Source: Nocardioides zeae
Lineage (GTDB): Bacteria; Actinomycetota; Actinomycetes; Propionibacteriales; Nocardioidaceae
DNA: 64,000 nucleotides
Direction of reading: 5' to 3'
Assembly (NCBI RefSeq): GCF_030818655.1
Contig: NZ_JAUTAN010000001.1
Span: forward strand, 248,001 to 312,000
In this document: positions 18,840 to 27,589 of the stretch, piece by piece
Layout: the number at the start of each line of letters is the position of its first letter
How positions within the stretch are numbered: position 1 is the first letter of the stretch
The notes under the pieces: generated by a model
Database searches by the model: none
The model's input: only the letters and a program-made list of their open reading frames with translations
Told to the model about the DNA's origin: nothing
Translations under genes and position numbers: made by a program

Positions 18840-19177
18840 GCACCACGACCACGACCACGCCAGTCCGTCCCCGCCTCTCCCGCGGCCGCTTCTTCGCCGC
18901 CGTCCTCGTCGTGACGCTGCTCGTGGCGGGCGGCCTCAGCTACCTGGCGTCCGCCCACCCCGACGGCCTCGAGCACGTCGCGGCCACGACCGGCTTCGGC
19001 GACACCGCCCGCGACTCCGCGGCGTCGAGGAGCCCGTTCGCCGACTACGGCACCGCAGGTGTCGACCACGCCTGGCTCAGCGGCGCCATCGCGGGCGTCG
19101 TCGGCGTCGCGGTCGTCCTCCTGCTGGCGGGTGGCCTCGCCCTCGTCGTGCGCCGCCGCGGCTCCGCGCAGGACTGA
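18836..19177 (+). CDS. PDGLE-domain protein, CbiN/NikN-like accessory component
   Basis: 113 residues with two membrane helices (FFAAVLVVTLLVAGGLSYLA and IAGVVGVAVVLLLAGGLALV) and the extracytoplasmic motif AHPDGLEHVAATTGFGDTA, the PDGLE signature of small subunits that load metal into CbiM/NikM. Overlaps cbiM by 4 nt. Confidence 0.9.
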   Translation: MSTTTTTTPVRPRLSRGRFFAAVLVVTLLVAGGLSYLASAHPDGLEHVAATTGFGDTARDSAASRSPFADYGTAGVDHAWLSGAIAGVVGVAVVLLLAGGLALVVRRRGSAQD

Positions 19178-19181
19178 CGCC

Positions 19182-19895
19182 GTGGGCGCGGGACACGGCC
19201 GCCCGGGCGCCGGGCCGACCCTCCACCACCCCGGTGCGAGCCGGGTGCACCGGGCGCCCGCCCACCTCAAGGTGCTGGCGCTGCTCGGCCTCATGCTGCT
19301 CGTCGTGGCCATCCCGCGGGACGCGGCGTGGGCACCGGAGGCGTACGGCGCCGCCGCGGCCCTCGTCGTCACCACCGTGCTCGTCGCGCGCGTGCCGCTG
19401 CTGTTCGTCCTGCGGCGGATGGTGGTCGAGGTCCCCTTCGTGGTGTTCGCGCTGCTCGTGCCGTTCGTCGCCCACGGTCCCCGCACCACGCTGCCCGTGC
19501 TCGGGGTGGAGGTGTCGGCCCCGGGCCTCGCCGAGGCCGGCCACCTGCTGGCCACGGGCACGATCGGCGTCGCGGCGGCCCTGACCCTCGCGGCGACGAC
19601 GACCGCGCGCGACCTCCTCGCCGGGCTCGCGCGCCTGCGCGTCCCCGCCCTCCTGCTGGAGATCATGGGCTTCATGCTGCGCTACGCCGAGGTCGTCACG
19701 GGGGAGTGGAGCCGCATGCTCGTGGCCCTGCGCTCCCGTGGCTGCGAGCCCCGGTCACCGCGGCACTGGCCCGCGCTGGGCCGTGCCCTCGGTGCCCTCT
19801 TCGTGCGGTCCTACGAGCGCGGCGAGCGGGTGCACCTGGCGATGCTCTCCCGCGGGTACGTCGGCGCTCGGCCCACGCGCGAGGTGGCGCCGTGA
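19182..19895 (+). CDS. cbiQ: ECF transporter transmembrane component CbiQ
   Basis: 237 residues. Several helices, then the coupling segment with EIMGFMLRYAEVV and ERGERVHLAMLSRGYVG; the latter matches the EcfT Ala-Arg-Gly-type helix that docks onto the ATPase. GTG 19182 chosen; it follows the PDGLE stop by 4 nt. Couples CbiO to CbiM. Confidence 0.9.
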   Translation: MGAGHGRPGAGPTLHHPGASRVHRAPAHLKVLALLGLMLLVVAIPRDAAWAPEAYGAAAALVVTTVLVARVPLLFVLRRMVVEVPFVVFALLVPFVAHGPRTTLPVLGVEVSAPGLAEAGHLLATGTIGVAAALTLAATTTARDLLAGLARLRVPALLLEIMGFMLRYAEVVTGEWSRMLVALRSRGCEPRSPRHWPALGRALGALFVRSYERGERVHLAMLSRGYVGARPTREVAP

Positions 19896-20662
19896 CCGCC
19901 GAGCCGGCGCCCGTCCTCGCCCTCGACGGCGTCGCGTTCGCCTATCCCGACGGCCACCAGGCGCTCTTCGGCGTCGACCTGCGCCTCGACCGCGGCGAGC
20001 GCGTCGCGCTGCTCGGCCCGAACGGTGCCGGCAAGACGACGCTGGTCCTCCACCTCAACGGCATCCTCAGCCCGGGTGCGGGGACGGTCGAGGTCGCCGG
20101 CCTGACGGTGGGCCGCCGCACCCTGGCGGAGGTGCGCCGCCGGGTCGGGGTGGTCTTCCAGGACCCGGACGACCAGCTGTTCATGGGCACCGTGCGCGAC
20201 GACGTCGCCTTCGGGCCCCGCAACGCCGGGGTGCGGGGCCCCGAGCTCGACCGGCGCGTGGAGGCGGCTCTCGAGCAGGTCGGGATGGCCGGGTACGCCG
20301 ACCGCCCGCCCCACCACCTGTCCTTCGGCCAGCGCCGGCGGGTCGCCATCGCCACGGTGCTCGTGATGGAGCCCGAGCTGTTGGTGCTCGACGAGCCCTC
20401 CTCCAACCTGGACCCCGCGTCGCGCCGGGAGCTCGCCGAGATCCTGCTCGGTCTCGACGTCACCATGCTGATGGTCACCCACGACCTGCCCTACGCGCTG
20501 CAGCTCTGCCCACGCTCGGTGGTGCTGTCCGACGGGGTCGTCGTGGCGGACGCCGCGACGTACGACGTGCTCACCGACGAGGCGACCATGACCGCCCACC
20601 GCCTGGAGCTGCCGTTCGGGTTCGATCCCCGCACGGCGGGCCGTCCAGGCGCGCGTTGGTAA
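19892..20662 (+). CDS. cbiO: ECF transporter ATP-binding protein CbiO
   Basis: 256 residues: Walker A LLGPNGAGKTTLVLHLNG, Q-loop VFQDPDDQLF typical of ECF ATPases, signature LSFGQRRRVAIA, Walker [15 protein letters not shown] and H-loop VTHDLPYALQ. Powers metal uptake together with CbiQ. GTG 19892 overlaps the cbiQ stop. Confidence 0.95.
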   Translation: MTAEPAPVLALDGVAFAYPDGHQALFGVDLRLDRGERVALLGPNGAGKTTLVLHLNGILSPGAGTVEVAGLTVGRRTLAEVRRRVGVVFQDPDDQLFMGTVRDDVAFGPRNAGVRGPELDRRVEAALEQVGMAGYADRPPHHLSFGQRRRVAIATVLVMEPELLVLDEPSSNLDPASRRELAEILLGLDVTMLMVTHDLPYALQLCPRSVVLSDGVVVADAATYDVLTDEATMTAHRLELPFGFDPRTAGRPGARW

Positions 20663-20716
20663 CGTTCAGCCCGACCGCCGAAGTGTTGACCTGAGCCTGT
20701 CGAAAGTGGTGCGTAC

Positions 20717-20965
20717 GTGAGCAACGACCTCAACTCCCTCGAGGGCGAGATCGAGCAGACCCGGGAACGTCTGGCCTCGACCATCGACGAGCTGCTGCAC
20801 CGCACCAACCCGAAGACGATCGCCCGCAAGGAGGCGAACGCCGTCAAGGGCTACTTCGTCGACGCGACCACGGGCGCGCCCCGCACCGACAACATCCTCA
20901 AGGTCGTCGGCGGGGTCGCGGGCGCGGTCGCGGTGGTCGTGGTCGTCCGCAAGCTCGTCAAGTGA
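20717..20965 (+). CDS. DUF3618 small protein
   Basis: 82 residues: an acidic helical N-terminus IEQTRERLASTIDELLHRTNPKT (split as seen) and a C-terminal hydrophobic helix VVGGVAGAVAVVVVVRKLVK. DUF3618 is an actinobacterial family of unknown function, often encoded beside envelope genes. Its stop overlaps the GTG of the GroES-like gene. Confidence 0.85.
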   Translation: MSNDLNSLEGEIEQTRERLASTIDELLHRTNPKTIARKEANAVKGYFVDATTGAPRTDNILKVVGGVAGAVAVVVVVRKLVK

Positions 20966-21303
20966 CCTCCGGCGGCGGTGCCGGTGACGGCACCCCGATC
21001 CGCATGCTCCACGACCGCCTCCTCGTCGAGCTCGACCGCGAGGCGGGGGAGCGGCGCTCGTCGGGCGGCATCGTGATCCCGGCGACCGCGGCGATGGGCG
21101 CCAAGCGCCTCGCCTGGTCGCGGGTCGTCGGCGTCGGCCCGCAGGTGCGCTCCGTCGAGGTCGAGGACCGCGTGCTCTTCGACCCGGACGACCGGGCCGA
21201 GGTCGAGGTGCACGGCGACACCTACGTGGTGCTGCGCGAGCGCGACGTGCACGCGGTGGCCGCGGGTCGGCTGGGCGACTCGGCCACGGGCCTCTACCTC
21301 TGA
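20962..21303 (+). CDS. GroES-like (Cpn10) protein
   Basis: 113 residues with the Cpn10 core: IRMLHDRLLVELDRE, the mobile-loop region RRSSGGIVIPATA, VVGVGPQVR and RVLFDPDDRAEVEVHGDTYVVLRERDV. No groEL is adjacent, and the sequence diverges from housekeeping GroES, so it is probably a specialised paralogue. Coupled to the DUF3618 gene. Confidence 0.85.
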   Translation: MTSGGGAGDGTPIRMLHDRLLVELDREAGERRSSGGIVIPATAAMGAKRLAWSRVVGVGPQVRSVEVEDRVLFDPDDRAEVEVHGDTYVVLRERDVHAVAAGRLGDSATGLYL

Positions 21304-21328
21304 GGCCCCTGGGCCGAGGACACCGCGG

Positions 21329-22810
21329 TCACCCGCGGCGCCACCACCGGCGGGTCTTGCCGTCGGGTCGGGACTCCCGCACCGTGCGGCTGCGGGCCTT
21401 CTTCCCGTCCCCGCCGCCCGCGTCGGCCTCCTCGCGGTAGTAGCCGCCGTAGTAGTAGCCGCCCGCCGAGTTGCGCCGCGGCACGCGGTTGAAGACCACG
21501 CCCAGCACGCGGCCGCGCACCGCGGTGAGGTTGCCCAGCGACGTCTCCAGCTCGGTGTCGACGGTGCTGCCGTAGGACACGACGACGATCGCGCCGTCGG
21601 CCACGGTGGAGAGCACGGCGGCGTCCGTCACGGGCAGCAGGGGCGGGGCGTCCAGCACGACGAGCGCCGACTCCGCCATCTGCTTGAGCAGGTTGCGCAT
21701 CGACTGCGAGCCGAGCATCTCGCTGGGGTTGGGCGGCACGCCGCCGGCAGCGAGCACCTGGAACCCGGGCACGGCGGGGTGGTCCTGCAGGACGTCGTCG
21801 AGCTCGGCCCGCCCGATGAGCACGTCCGTCAGGCCTGCACCCTCGACGAGGCCGAGCGTCGGGGCGACCACGGGACGGCGGAGGTCGGCGTCGACCAGGA
21901 TGACCGGCTGGCCCGAGGTCGCGATCGCGGCGGCGAGGTTGGTCGACACCGTCGACTTGCCGTCCGACTGCCGCGAGCTGGTCACGACGATGATCCGGGG
22001 CGGGTTGTCGACGTCCATGTAGGACAGGTTGGTCCGCAGCTTGCGGAAGGCCTCGCCCGCGATGAAGGCCGAGTTCTGCTCCGTCTCCGTCACCGCCAGG
22101 TCGGCCGCCTCGCCGCGCTCGTGCTCCAGGGCCTTCGTGGCGGGGATGGCGCCGATGACGGCCACGCTGAACTTCTTCTCGATCTCCTGCGCGGTGCGCA
22201 GGCGACGGTCGAGCTGGGACCGCACCGCGGCGTACGCGACGCCGAGGAGGAGACCCAGGACGAGGCCGATGCCGCCGTCGCGCGCCGGCACGGGGGAGAC
22301 GGGCGTGCTCGGGAGCGCCGCGCCCTCGACGGGGCGCACGACGAGGCCGGTGCTGCCGGCGACGGCGTCCGGGTTCTGGATCTCGTCGATCTCGTCGGCC
22401 AGCGCCTGCACCCACGCGTCGGCGAGGTCGCGGGCGGCCTGGGGGTCGCCGGCCTCGGCCGTGATGCGGATGAGGGACGTGTCGACGGGCTGCTCGACGG
22501 AGATGCGACCGATCAGTGCCTGGGGGGAGGAGTCCAGGCCGAGGGCCGTGATGGCCCGCTCCGCGACGGGACGGCTGCCGGCGACCTCGACGAACGACTT
22601 GGCCTGCGACTTCGCCAGGGAGTCGGCGACCGACTGACCCGCGATGGACGGATCGGGGTTGGCCGAGGTGACGAGACCGGTGGCGTTGGCGGCGTAGACC
22701 GCCGGCTGGCTCAGCGAGTAGGCCAACGCGAGCACGAGGCACGCGACGACGATGACCCCGGCGCCGAGCCAGTGGTTGCGCAACGCTCGCAGGTAGTCGC
22801 TGAGGGACAT
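21329..22810 (-). CDS. Polysaccharide co-polymerase/bacterial tyrosine kinase (Wzz-CpsD fusion)
   Basis: 493 residues. Wzz domain with helices at ~15-35 and ~180-200, then a BY-kinase: Walker A region SSRQSDGKSTVSTNLAAA, Walker A' VILVDADLRRP, Walker B LVVLDAPPLL. The C-terminus has a Tyr cluster (GGYYYGGYYREE), the autophosphorylation site of the family. Single-chain architecture as in actinobacteria. Controls exopolysaccharide chain length or export. Divergent from a cognate-type phosphatase at 22897. RBS GGAAGGA before ATG 22810. Confidence 0.93.
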   Translation of the reverse strand: MSLSDYLRALRNHWLGAGVIVVACLVLALAYSLSQPAVYAANATGLVTSANPDPSIAGQSVADSLAKSQAKSFVEVAGSRPVAERAITALGLDSSPQALIGRISVEQPVDTSLIRITAEAGDPQAARDLADAWVQALADEIDEIQNPDAVAGSTGLVVRPVEGAALPSTPVSPVPARDGGIGLVLGLLLGVAYAAVRSQLDRRLRTAQEIEKKFSVAVIGAIPATKALEHERGEAADLAVTETEQNSAFIAGEAFRKLRTNLSYMDVDNPPRIIVVTSSRQSDGKSTVSTNLAAAIATSGQPVILVDADLRRPVVAPTLGLVEGAGLTDVLIGRAELDDVLQDHPAVPGFQVLAAGGVPPNPSEMLGSQSMRNLLKQMAESALVVLDAPPLLPVTDAAVLSTVADGAIVVVSYGSTVDTELETSLGNLTAVRGRVLGVVFNRVPRRNSAGGYYYGGYYREEADAGGGDGKKARSRTVRESRPDGKTRRWWRRG

Positions 22811-22896
22811 GGGGTCCTTCCATCGGGAGGGTCTCGCGCCTCACGGAATGCGGATTTCGGCTCCGTGACCGCGCGTTCTCGTGGGAGCCTGAGCCC

Positions 22897-23529
22897 GTGA
22901 GGATCCTCATCGTATGCGTCGGCAACGTGTGTCGTTCGCCTCTTGGAGAACGTCTCCTGCGCCTCGCGCTGGCCGACGAGGTCGCCGCCGGTCTCGTCGA
23001 GGTGACGAGCGCCGGCACGGGCGCGCTGGAGGGTCGGGCCATGGAGCCGGACGCCGCCGCCGAGCTGGCGCGGCTCGGCGGATCGGCCGACGGGTTCGTC
23101 GCCCGTGCGGTCACCGACGAGATGCTCCGGGCCTCCGACCTCGTGCTGACGGCGACCACCGAGGTGCGCAAGCAGGTCGTGGGCATCACCCCCGCGGTGC
23201 TGCACCGCACCTTCACGCTCAAGGAGCTCGCGCTCGTGGTCGAGGAGGAGGCGCAGCACGTGCAGGTGCTGCCCGACGTACGTCGCGCGATGCGGGCCCT
23301 CTCGGCCCGGCGGGGCGCTGTCTCGCGCAACGACCTCGACGTGCCGGACCCCATGGGGCGGGACGCGGCGCGCCACCGCGAGGCGGCCGACCAGATCGCC
23401 GCCACGGTCGAGGTGCTCGCCCCGCTCGTGGCCGTGCTCGTCGAGGAGCGGCAGGCGGCCGAGGCGGAGGCCCTGGAGGCCCAGGAGGCCCAGGAGGAGG
23501 CCCAGGAGGCCCGGGCAGGGGAGGCGTGA
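22897..23529 (+). CDS. Low-molecular-weight protein tyrosine phosphatase
   Basis: 210 residues. The N-terminus has the CX5R loop in VCVGNVCRSPLGE and the general-acid region DLDVPDPMGRD. The protein ends in an unusual ~30-residue Glu/Ala repeat (EALEAQEAQEEAQEA), likely helical and perhaps a partner-docking tail. It presumably dephosphorylates the adjacent BY-kinase. GTG 22897 chosen from the conserved MRILIVCVGN start. Confidence 0.9.
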   Translation: MRILIVCVGNVCRSPLGERLLRLALADEVAAGLVEVTSAGTGALEGRAMEPDAAAELARLGGSADGFVARAVTDEMLRASDLVLTATTEVRKQVVGITPAVLHRTFTLKELALVVEEEAQHVQVLPDVRRAMRALSARRGAVSRNDLDVPDPMGRDAARHREAADQIAATVEVLAPLVAVLVEERQAAEAEALEAQEAQEEAQEARAGEA

Positions 23530-23549
23530 GAGCGGCCTCCCGGCGCGTC

Positions 23550-23825
23550 TCAGGTCAGCAGGACGAGCCCGCGCTCGGCCAGCTCGTCGAGGAAGGGCAG
23601 CACGTCGCCCCGCACCTGGGCGGCGGCCGCGCCGTACTCGGTGGCGAGGAGCAGCACGAGCGCGCCGAACGTCGTCGGCTGCTCGAGGCACTCCCAGACG
23701 GAGACGCCGACGGGGTTGAGCTCGAGGTACTCGCCGCGCTCGTCGAGCAGCACCATCGTGTCCCCGGTGCTGGTGCCGAGGGCCGACGGGTTGCGGCGGA
23801 GCGTGGTCGTGTCGTCGATGCGCAC
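23550..23825 (-). CDS. PqqD-family winged-helix protein
   Basis: 91 residues with the PqqD-like pattern: MVLLDERGEYLELNPVGVSVWECL, then a hydrophobic segment and LPFLDELAERGLVLL. PqqD proteins bind peptides for radical-SAM or kinase partners; here the partner is likely the HprK-like ATPase encoded divergently 15 nt away. GTG start at 23825. Confidence 0.75.
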   Translation of the reverse strand: MRIDDTTTLRRNPSALGTSTGDTMVLLDERGEYLELNPVGVSVWECLEQPTTFGALVLLLATEYGAAAAQVRGDVLPFLDELAERGLVLLT

Positions 23826-23839
23826 GGGGTGATGGTGCC

Positions 23840-24700
23840 ATGAGCGCGGTCCCCGACGAGGCCGTGCTCGTCCCGGTCCACGGGCTCGGTGCGGTGGTGA
23901 CGCTGCGGCTGCGCGGCACCGAGCGCGCCACGCTGGTCGACACCGTCCGCGCGGCCTGGGAGCGGTGCCTCGCGCCGTTCCCGGTCCCCGGGGAGGACGG
24001 GGACGGCGGGGAGGACGGCCCCGTCGACGGCGGCACGCTCGACGTCGTGCTCGACGCGCCGTCCGCCGATCCCGCCGAGCGCCACGCCGCGGTCGCGGCG
24101 GGGGCGGTGGTCGGCACCGCGCTCGCCGACGTGATGCACCAGCTCTCGCCCGCGGTCACCCTGCGGCTCATCGAGCGCCGCGCCGGTGCGCTGATGATGC
24201 TCCACGCCTGCGCGCTGGCGCACCCGGAGACGGGGCGCACGGCGGTGCTCGTGGCGCCGTCCGGCACGGGCAAGACGACCCTCGCGCGCACGCTGGGCAC
24301 GTCGTTCGGCTACCTCACCGACGAGACGGCCGGCATCGACGCGACCGGCCGGCTGCTGCCCTACCCGAAGCCGTTGTCGGTGATCCCCGTGCCCGGGGAG
24401 CCCGTCAAGGACCAGCTGGCGCCCGCCGCGTGCGGCCTCGCACCGGTGCCGGCCGACCCCCGCCTCGCCGCGGTCGTCCTCCTCGAGCGGTCCCCGGACG
24501 GCCCGGAGGAGCCCGAGGTGACGTCGGAGTCGACGGTGCGGGCGCTCGCGACCCTGGCGGGGCAGACGTCGTACCTCACCCGCGTCGAGCGCCCGCTCCA
24601 CGCCCTGGCGGCCACGATCGAGCAGGGCGGCGGGCTGCGGCGGGTGCGCTACCGCGAGTCCGCGAGCCTCGCCCCGCTCCTCGCGGAGTGGCTGGCGTGA
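23840..24700 (+). CDS. HprK-like (HPr-rel-A type) ATPase/kinase
   Basis: 286 residues. P-loop APSGTGKTTLARTL around residue 140 and DETAGIDATGRLLPYPKPL downstream resemble the HPr kinase-related proteins that occur with PqqD-like proteins near exopolysaccharide genes. Two PqqD-like genes flank it (one divergent, one overlapping by GTGA). Substrate unknown; phosphorylation of a peptide or sugar carrier is a guess. Confidence 0.75.
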   Translation: MSAVPDEAVLVPVHGLGAVVTLRLRGTERATLVDTVRAAWERCLAPFPVPGEDGDGGEDGPVDGGTLDVVLDAPSADPAERHAAVAAGAVVGTALADVMHQLSPAVTLRLIERRAGALMMLHACALAHPETGRTAVLVAPSGTGKTTLARTLGTSFGYLTDETAGIDATGRLLPYPKPLSVIPVPGEPVKDQLAPAACGLAPVPADPRLAAVVLLERSPDGPEEPEVTSESTVRALATLAGQTSYLTRVERPLHALAATIEQGGGLRRVRYRESASLAPLLAEWLA

Positions 24701-25032
24701 GCGGCCTGCGGGTGCGCCGGGCGCCGGTGGCGGACTGGTACGTCGCGGGCGAGGAGTCCGCCGTCATGGTGGGCGCCACCGTCGTCGTGCTGTCGGCGCT
24801 CGCCACGGCGGTGCTCGAGATCCTCGACGGGTCCGGTGCCGGGTCCGGTGCCGGGTCCGGTGCGGGCGCCGGTGCCTGGACCGACGCCGCCGTCGTCACG
24901 GCCGGTCTCGTGGAGCTCTTCGGTGCGCCGGACGGGGTCGACGTGCACGCCACCACGGCGTCGGTGCTGACCGACCTCGCGGAGCAGGGCGTGGTGGAGA
25001 CGGAGCAGCCGTCGGGACCGGTCGCGGGTTGA
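24697..25032 (+). CDS. PqqD-like protein with Gly-Ala-Ser linker
   Basis: 111 residues: [38 protein letters not shown] (read in part) aligns with the PqqD beta-strand and helix pattern; a low-complexity [14 protein letters not shown] linker follows, then a helical C-terminus ending ADLAEQG-like. Coupled to the HprK-like gene by a 4-nt overlap. Weaker family match than the first PqqD protein. Confidence 0.6.
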   Translation: MSGLRVRRAPVADWYVAGEESAVMVGATVVVLSALATAVLEILDGSGAGSGAGSGAGAGAWTDAAVVTAGLVELFGAPDGVDVHATTASVLTDLAEQGVVETEQPSGPVAG

Positions 25033-25054
25033 CCCCGGTGGGACGCTGGAGACC

Positions 25055-25918
25055 ATGAGCGACCACGTCTCCGCAGCAGCATCCGGCCACTTCCGCATCG
25101 GGGGCGAGCTCCCCGTCGTCCGCCTCGGCTACGGCGCCATGCAGATCACCGGCGACGGGGTCTGGGGCTGGCCCGAGGACCGCGAGGGCGCGATCGCCGT
25201 GCTCCGGCGGGCCGTCGAGCTGGGTGTCACCTTCATCGACACGGCGGACTCCTACGGCCCGACCGTCTCCGAGGAGCTCATCGCCGAGGCGCTGCGGCCC
25301 TACGCCGACGACCTCGTCATCGCCACCAAGGCCGGCCTCGTGCGCACCGGTCCGGGCGAGTGGATCCCGGTCGGGCACCCGGCGTACCTGCGCCAGCAGG
25401 CCGAGCTCAGCCTCCGCCGTCTCGGTGTCGAGGCCCTCGACCTGTTCCAGCTCCACCGCGTCGACCCCGCCTTCCCGCTGGAGGACCAGGTGGGCGAGCT
25501 GAAGAAGCTGCAGGAGGAGGGCAAGGTGCGCCACATCGGGCTCTCCGAGGTGTCGCTGGGCCAGCTGCAGGAGGCCCGCGAGGTCGCCGAGATCGCGACC
25601 GTGCAGAACCTGTTCAACCTGGTGAAGCGCGACGCCGAGCCCCTCCTCGACTACTGCGACGCCGAGGGGATCGGGTTCATCCCGTGGTTCCCGCTCGCCA
25701 CCGGCGAGCTCGCCGGGGCCGACGGCCCGCTGGCGCAGGCGTCCCGCGACCACGGCGCCGAGCCGTCGCAGCTGGCGCTGGCCTGGCTGCTGCGCCGCTC
25801 GCCCGTCGTGCTCCCCATCCCCGGCACGAAGACCGTCGCGCACCTCGAGACCAACGTCGCGGCCGCCGGCATCGAGCTGAGCGACGAGGAGTACGCCGCC
25901 CTCGACGCGGTGCGCTGA
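25055..25918 (+). CDS. Aldo/keto reductase
   Basis: 287 residues, a complete TIM-barrel AKR. Catalytic tetrad: Asp and Tyr in [10 protein letters not shown], Lys in IATKAGLV and His in FQLHRVDP. The NADPH-binding end is [13 protein letters not shown]. Substrate cannot be deduced. An LLM-family gene follows 8 nt later. Confidence 0.93.
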   Translation: MSDHVSAAASGHFRIGGELPVVRLGYGAMQITGDGVWGWPEDREGAIAVLRRAVELGVTFIDTADSYGPTVSEELIAEALRPYADDLVIATKAGLVRTGPGEWIPVGHPAYLRQQAELSLRRLGVEALDLFQLHRVDPAFPLEDQVGELKKLQEEGKVRHIGLSEVSLGQLQEAREVAEIATVQNLFNLVKRDAEPLLDYCDAEGIGFIPWFPLATGELAGADGPLAQASRDHGAEPSQLALAWLLRRSPVVLPIPGTKTVAHLETNVAAAGIELSDEEYAALDAVR

Positions 25919-25925
25919 GCCGTCC

Positions 25926-26967
25926 GTGGCACGACCGCTGCGCCGCCTGGGCTTCCTCACCATCGGGCTCTTCGACCCCGACGAGCCCCGCGCGGGCCAC
26001 GAGGCGACCCTCCGCGTCATCGAGCTGGGGGAGCGGCTCGGGTTCGACAGCGCCTACGTGCGCCACCGGCACCTCCAGCACGGCATCTCCTCGCCGTTGA
26101 CGTTCCTGGCCGCCGCCAGCCAGCGCACGAGCCGCATCGACCTCGGCACGGCGGTCATGCCCCTGGGCTGGGAGAACCCGCTGCGCCTGGCCGAGGACCT
26201 GGCCACCGTCGACGTCCTCTCCGGCGGACGGTTGCAGCCCGGGATCAGCGTCGGCCCGCCGATGCAGTGGAAGCACGTGCGGGACGCGCTCTACCCCGAC
26301 ACCGCCGACGCGGAGGACTTCTCCTACGCACGGGTCGAGCGCCTGCTGCGGCACCTCCGCGGCGAGCCGGCGAGCACGTTCAGCGGGCAGCAGGGGATCG
26401 AGGTGTTCTCCGAGCGCGTCCAGCCGCACGTGCCCGGTCTGGCGGACCGGGTCTGGTACGGCGCCGGCTCCGTCCGCTCCGCCACCTGGGCCGGCGCGCA
26501 GGGCCTGGGCCCTGCTGAGCAGCAGCGTCGTGAAGCACGAGGGTGAGTCGGGTGAGCCCGTCGACTTCGCCCGCGCCCAGCGCGCCCAGATGGACGCGTT
26601 CCTGGCCGCCCACCCGGACCCCGGGGCGGCCCGCCTGTCGCAGGGACTGGTGGTCGTGCCGACCGACAGCGCGACGGCCGACCAGCGGCGCCGCTACGAG
26701 CGGTACGCCGCGGAGCGGCTGCCCCGCACCACGGAGCCCCAGGGACCGGCGCGACTGCTCTTCGCCCCCGACCTCGTCGGGACCTCGGAGCAGATCGCCG
26801 AGCAGCTCCGGGCGCACGCGGGCTTCCAGGCCGTCGACGAGGTCGTCTTCGCGCTGCCCTTCTCGTTCGAGCACGACGACTACGTGCAGATCCTCACCGA
26901 CATCGCCGAACGCCTGGCGCCCGCGCTGGGGTGGACGGCCTCGGAGGGCGCGGGGGCACCCGCGTGA
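25926..26967 (+). pseudogene. LLM-class (luciferase-like) flavin-dependent oxidoreductase, one-base frameshift
   Basis: LLM-family TIM-barrel protein starting GTG 25926 (GFLTIGLFDPDEPRAGHEAT). The frame holds to QGLG and then continues in another frame (LLSSSVVKHEGESGEPVDF to TASEGAGAPA). Deleting one C from the CCC run at 26510-26512 joins them into a ~346-residue protein. The downstream half still has family-like character, so a sequence error is more likely than decay. FMN-dependent; substrate unknown. Stop overlaps the ybaK-like start (GTGA). Confidence 0.85.
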
Positions 26968-27437
26968 GCGAGGAGCGGGCGGTCGCGGCCGCGCGGGCCC
27001 TCGGCGTACCCGTCGCGGTGACCCGGCACGGTCCCGTCCGGTCGCTCGAGGAGGCGGCGGCCGCGCGCGGCGTCGCGCCGGAGCGGCTGGTGAAGACGCT
27101 GGTGGTACGGCGCGGGGACGACGACCACCTGCTCGTGCTGGTGCCGGGCGACCGCACGATCAGCTGGCCGCGGCTACGAGCGCTGCTCGGGGTCTCGCGC
27201 CTCTCCATGCCGTCGGCCGAGGACGCGCAGCGCGCCACCGGCTACGCCCGCGGCACGATCACGCCGTTCGGCGCGTCGCCGGGGCCGCACGGACCCTGGC
27301 CCGTCGTCGCCGACACCCGGGTCACCGGCACGATCTCGATCGGCGGCGGTGACCACGGCGTCGGGCTGACGGTGGAGGCGGAGGCGCTGCTCGCGGCGTA
27401 CGACGCGGTCGTCGCCGACGTCACCGACCCCGCCTGA
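26964..27437 (+). CDS. YbaK/EbsC-family Cys-tRNA(Pro) deacylase-like protein
   Basis: 157 residues with the YbaK fold pattern: KTLVVRRGDDDHLLVLVPGDRTI around the conserved Lys, YARGTITPFGASPG and ISIGGGDHGVGLTV. These proteins hydrolyse mischarged aminoacyl-tRNA(Pro). The GTG at 26964 overlaps the end of the LLM gene. Confidence 0.9.
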   Translation: MSEERAVAAARALGVPVAVTRHGPVRSLEEAAAARGVAPERLVKTLVVRRGDDDHLLVLVPGDRTISWPRLRALLGVSRLSMPSAEDAQRATGYARGTITPFGASPGPHGPWPVVADTRVTGTISIGGGDHGVGLTVEAEALLAAYDAVVADVTDPA

Positions 27438-27475
27438 GGTGGGCGACGCCTCCCTGCCTGCCCGGTGTCTGCCCG

Positions 27476-27547
27476 GTGTAACGCGGTGTCCGGGCTACTG
27501 GAGCGGCGGTCGACCACTTCTCCAGTAGCAGTAACACCGCGTTACAC
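27476..27547. repeat. 72-bp nested palindrome between convergent genes
   Basis: Outer arms GTGTAACGCGGTGT (27476-27489) and ACACCGCGTTACAC (27534-27547) are perfect 14-bp complements. Inner arms GCTACTGGAG and CTCCAGTAGC (27494-27503, 27520-27529) are perfect 10-bp complements. Possible bidirectional terminator, or a mobile palindromic element. Confidence 0.9.
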
Positions 27548-27589
27548 GAGGAGGGGCAGGCGCGCTGCAACCGCCGACCCCGCCTGAGG

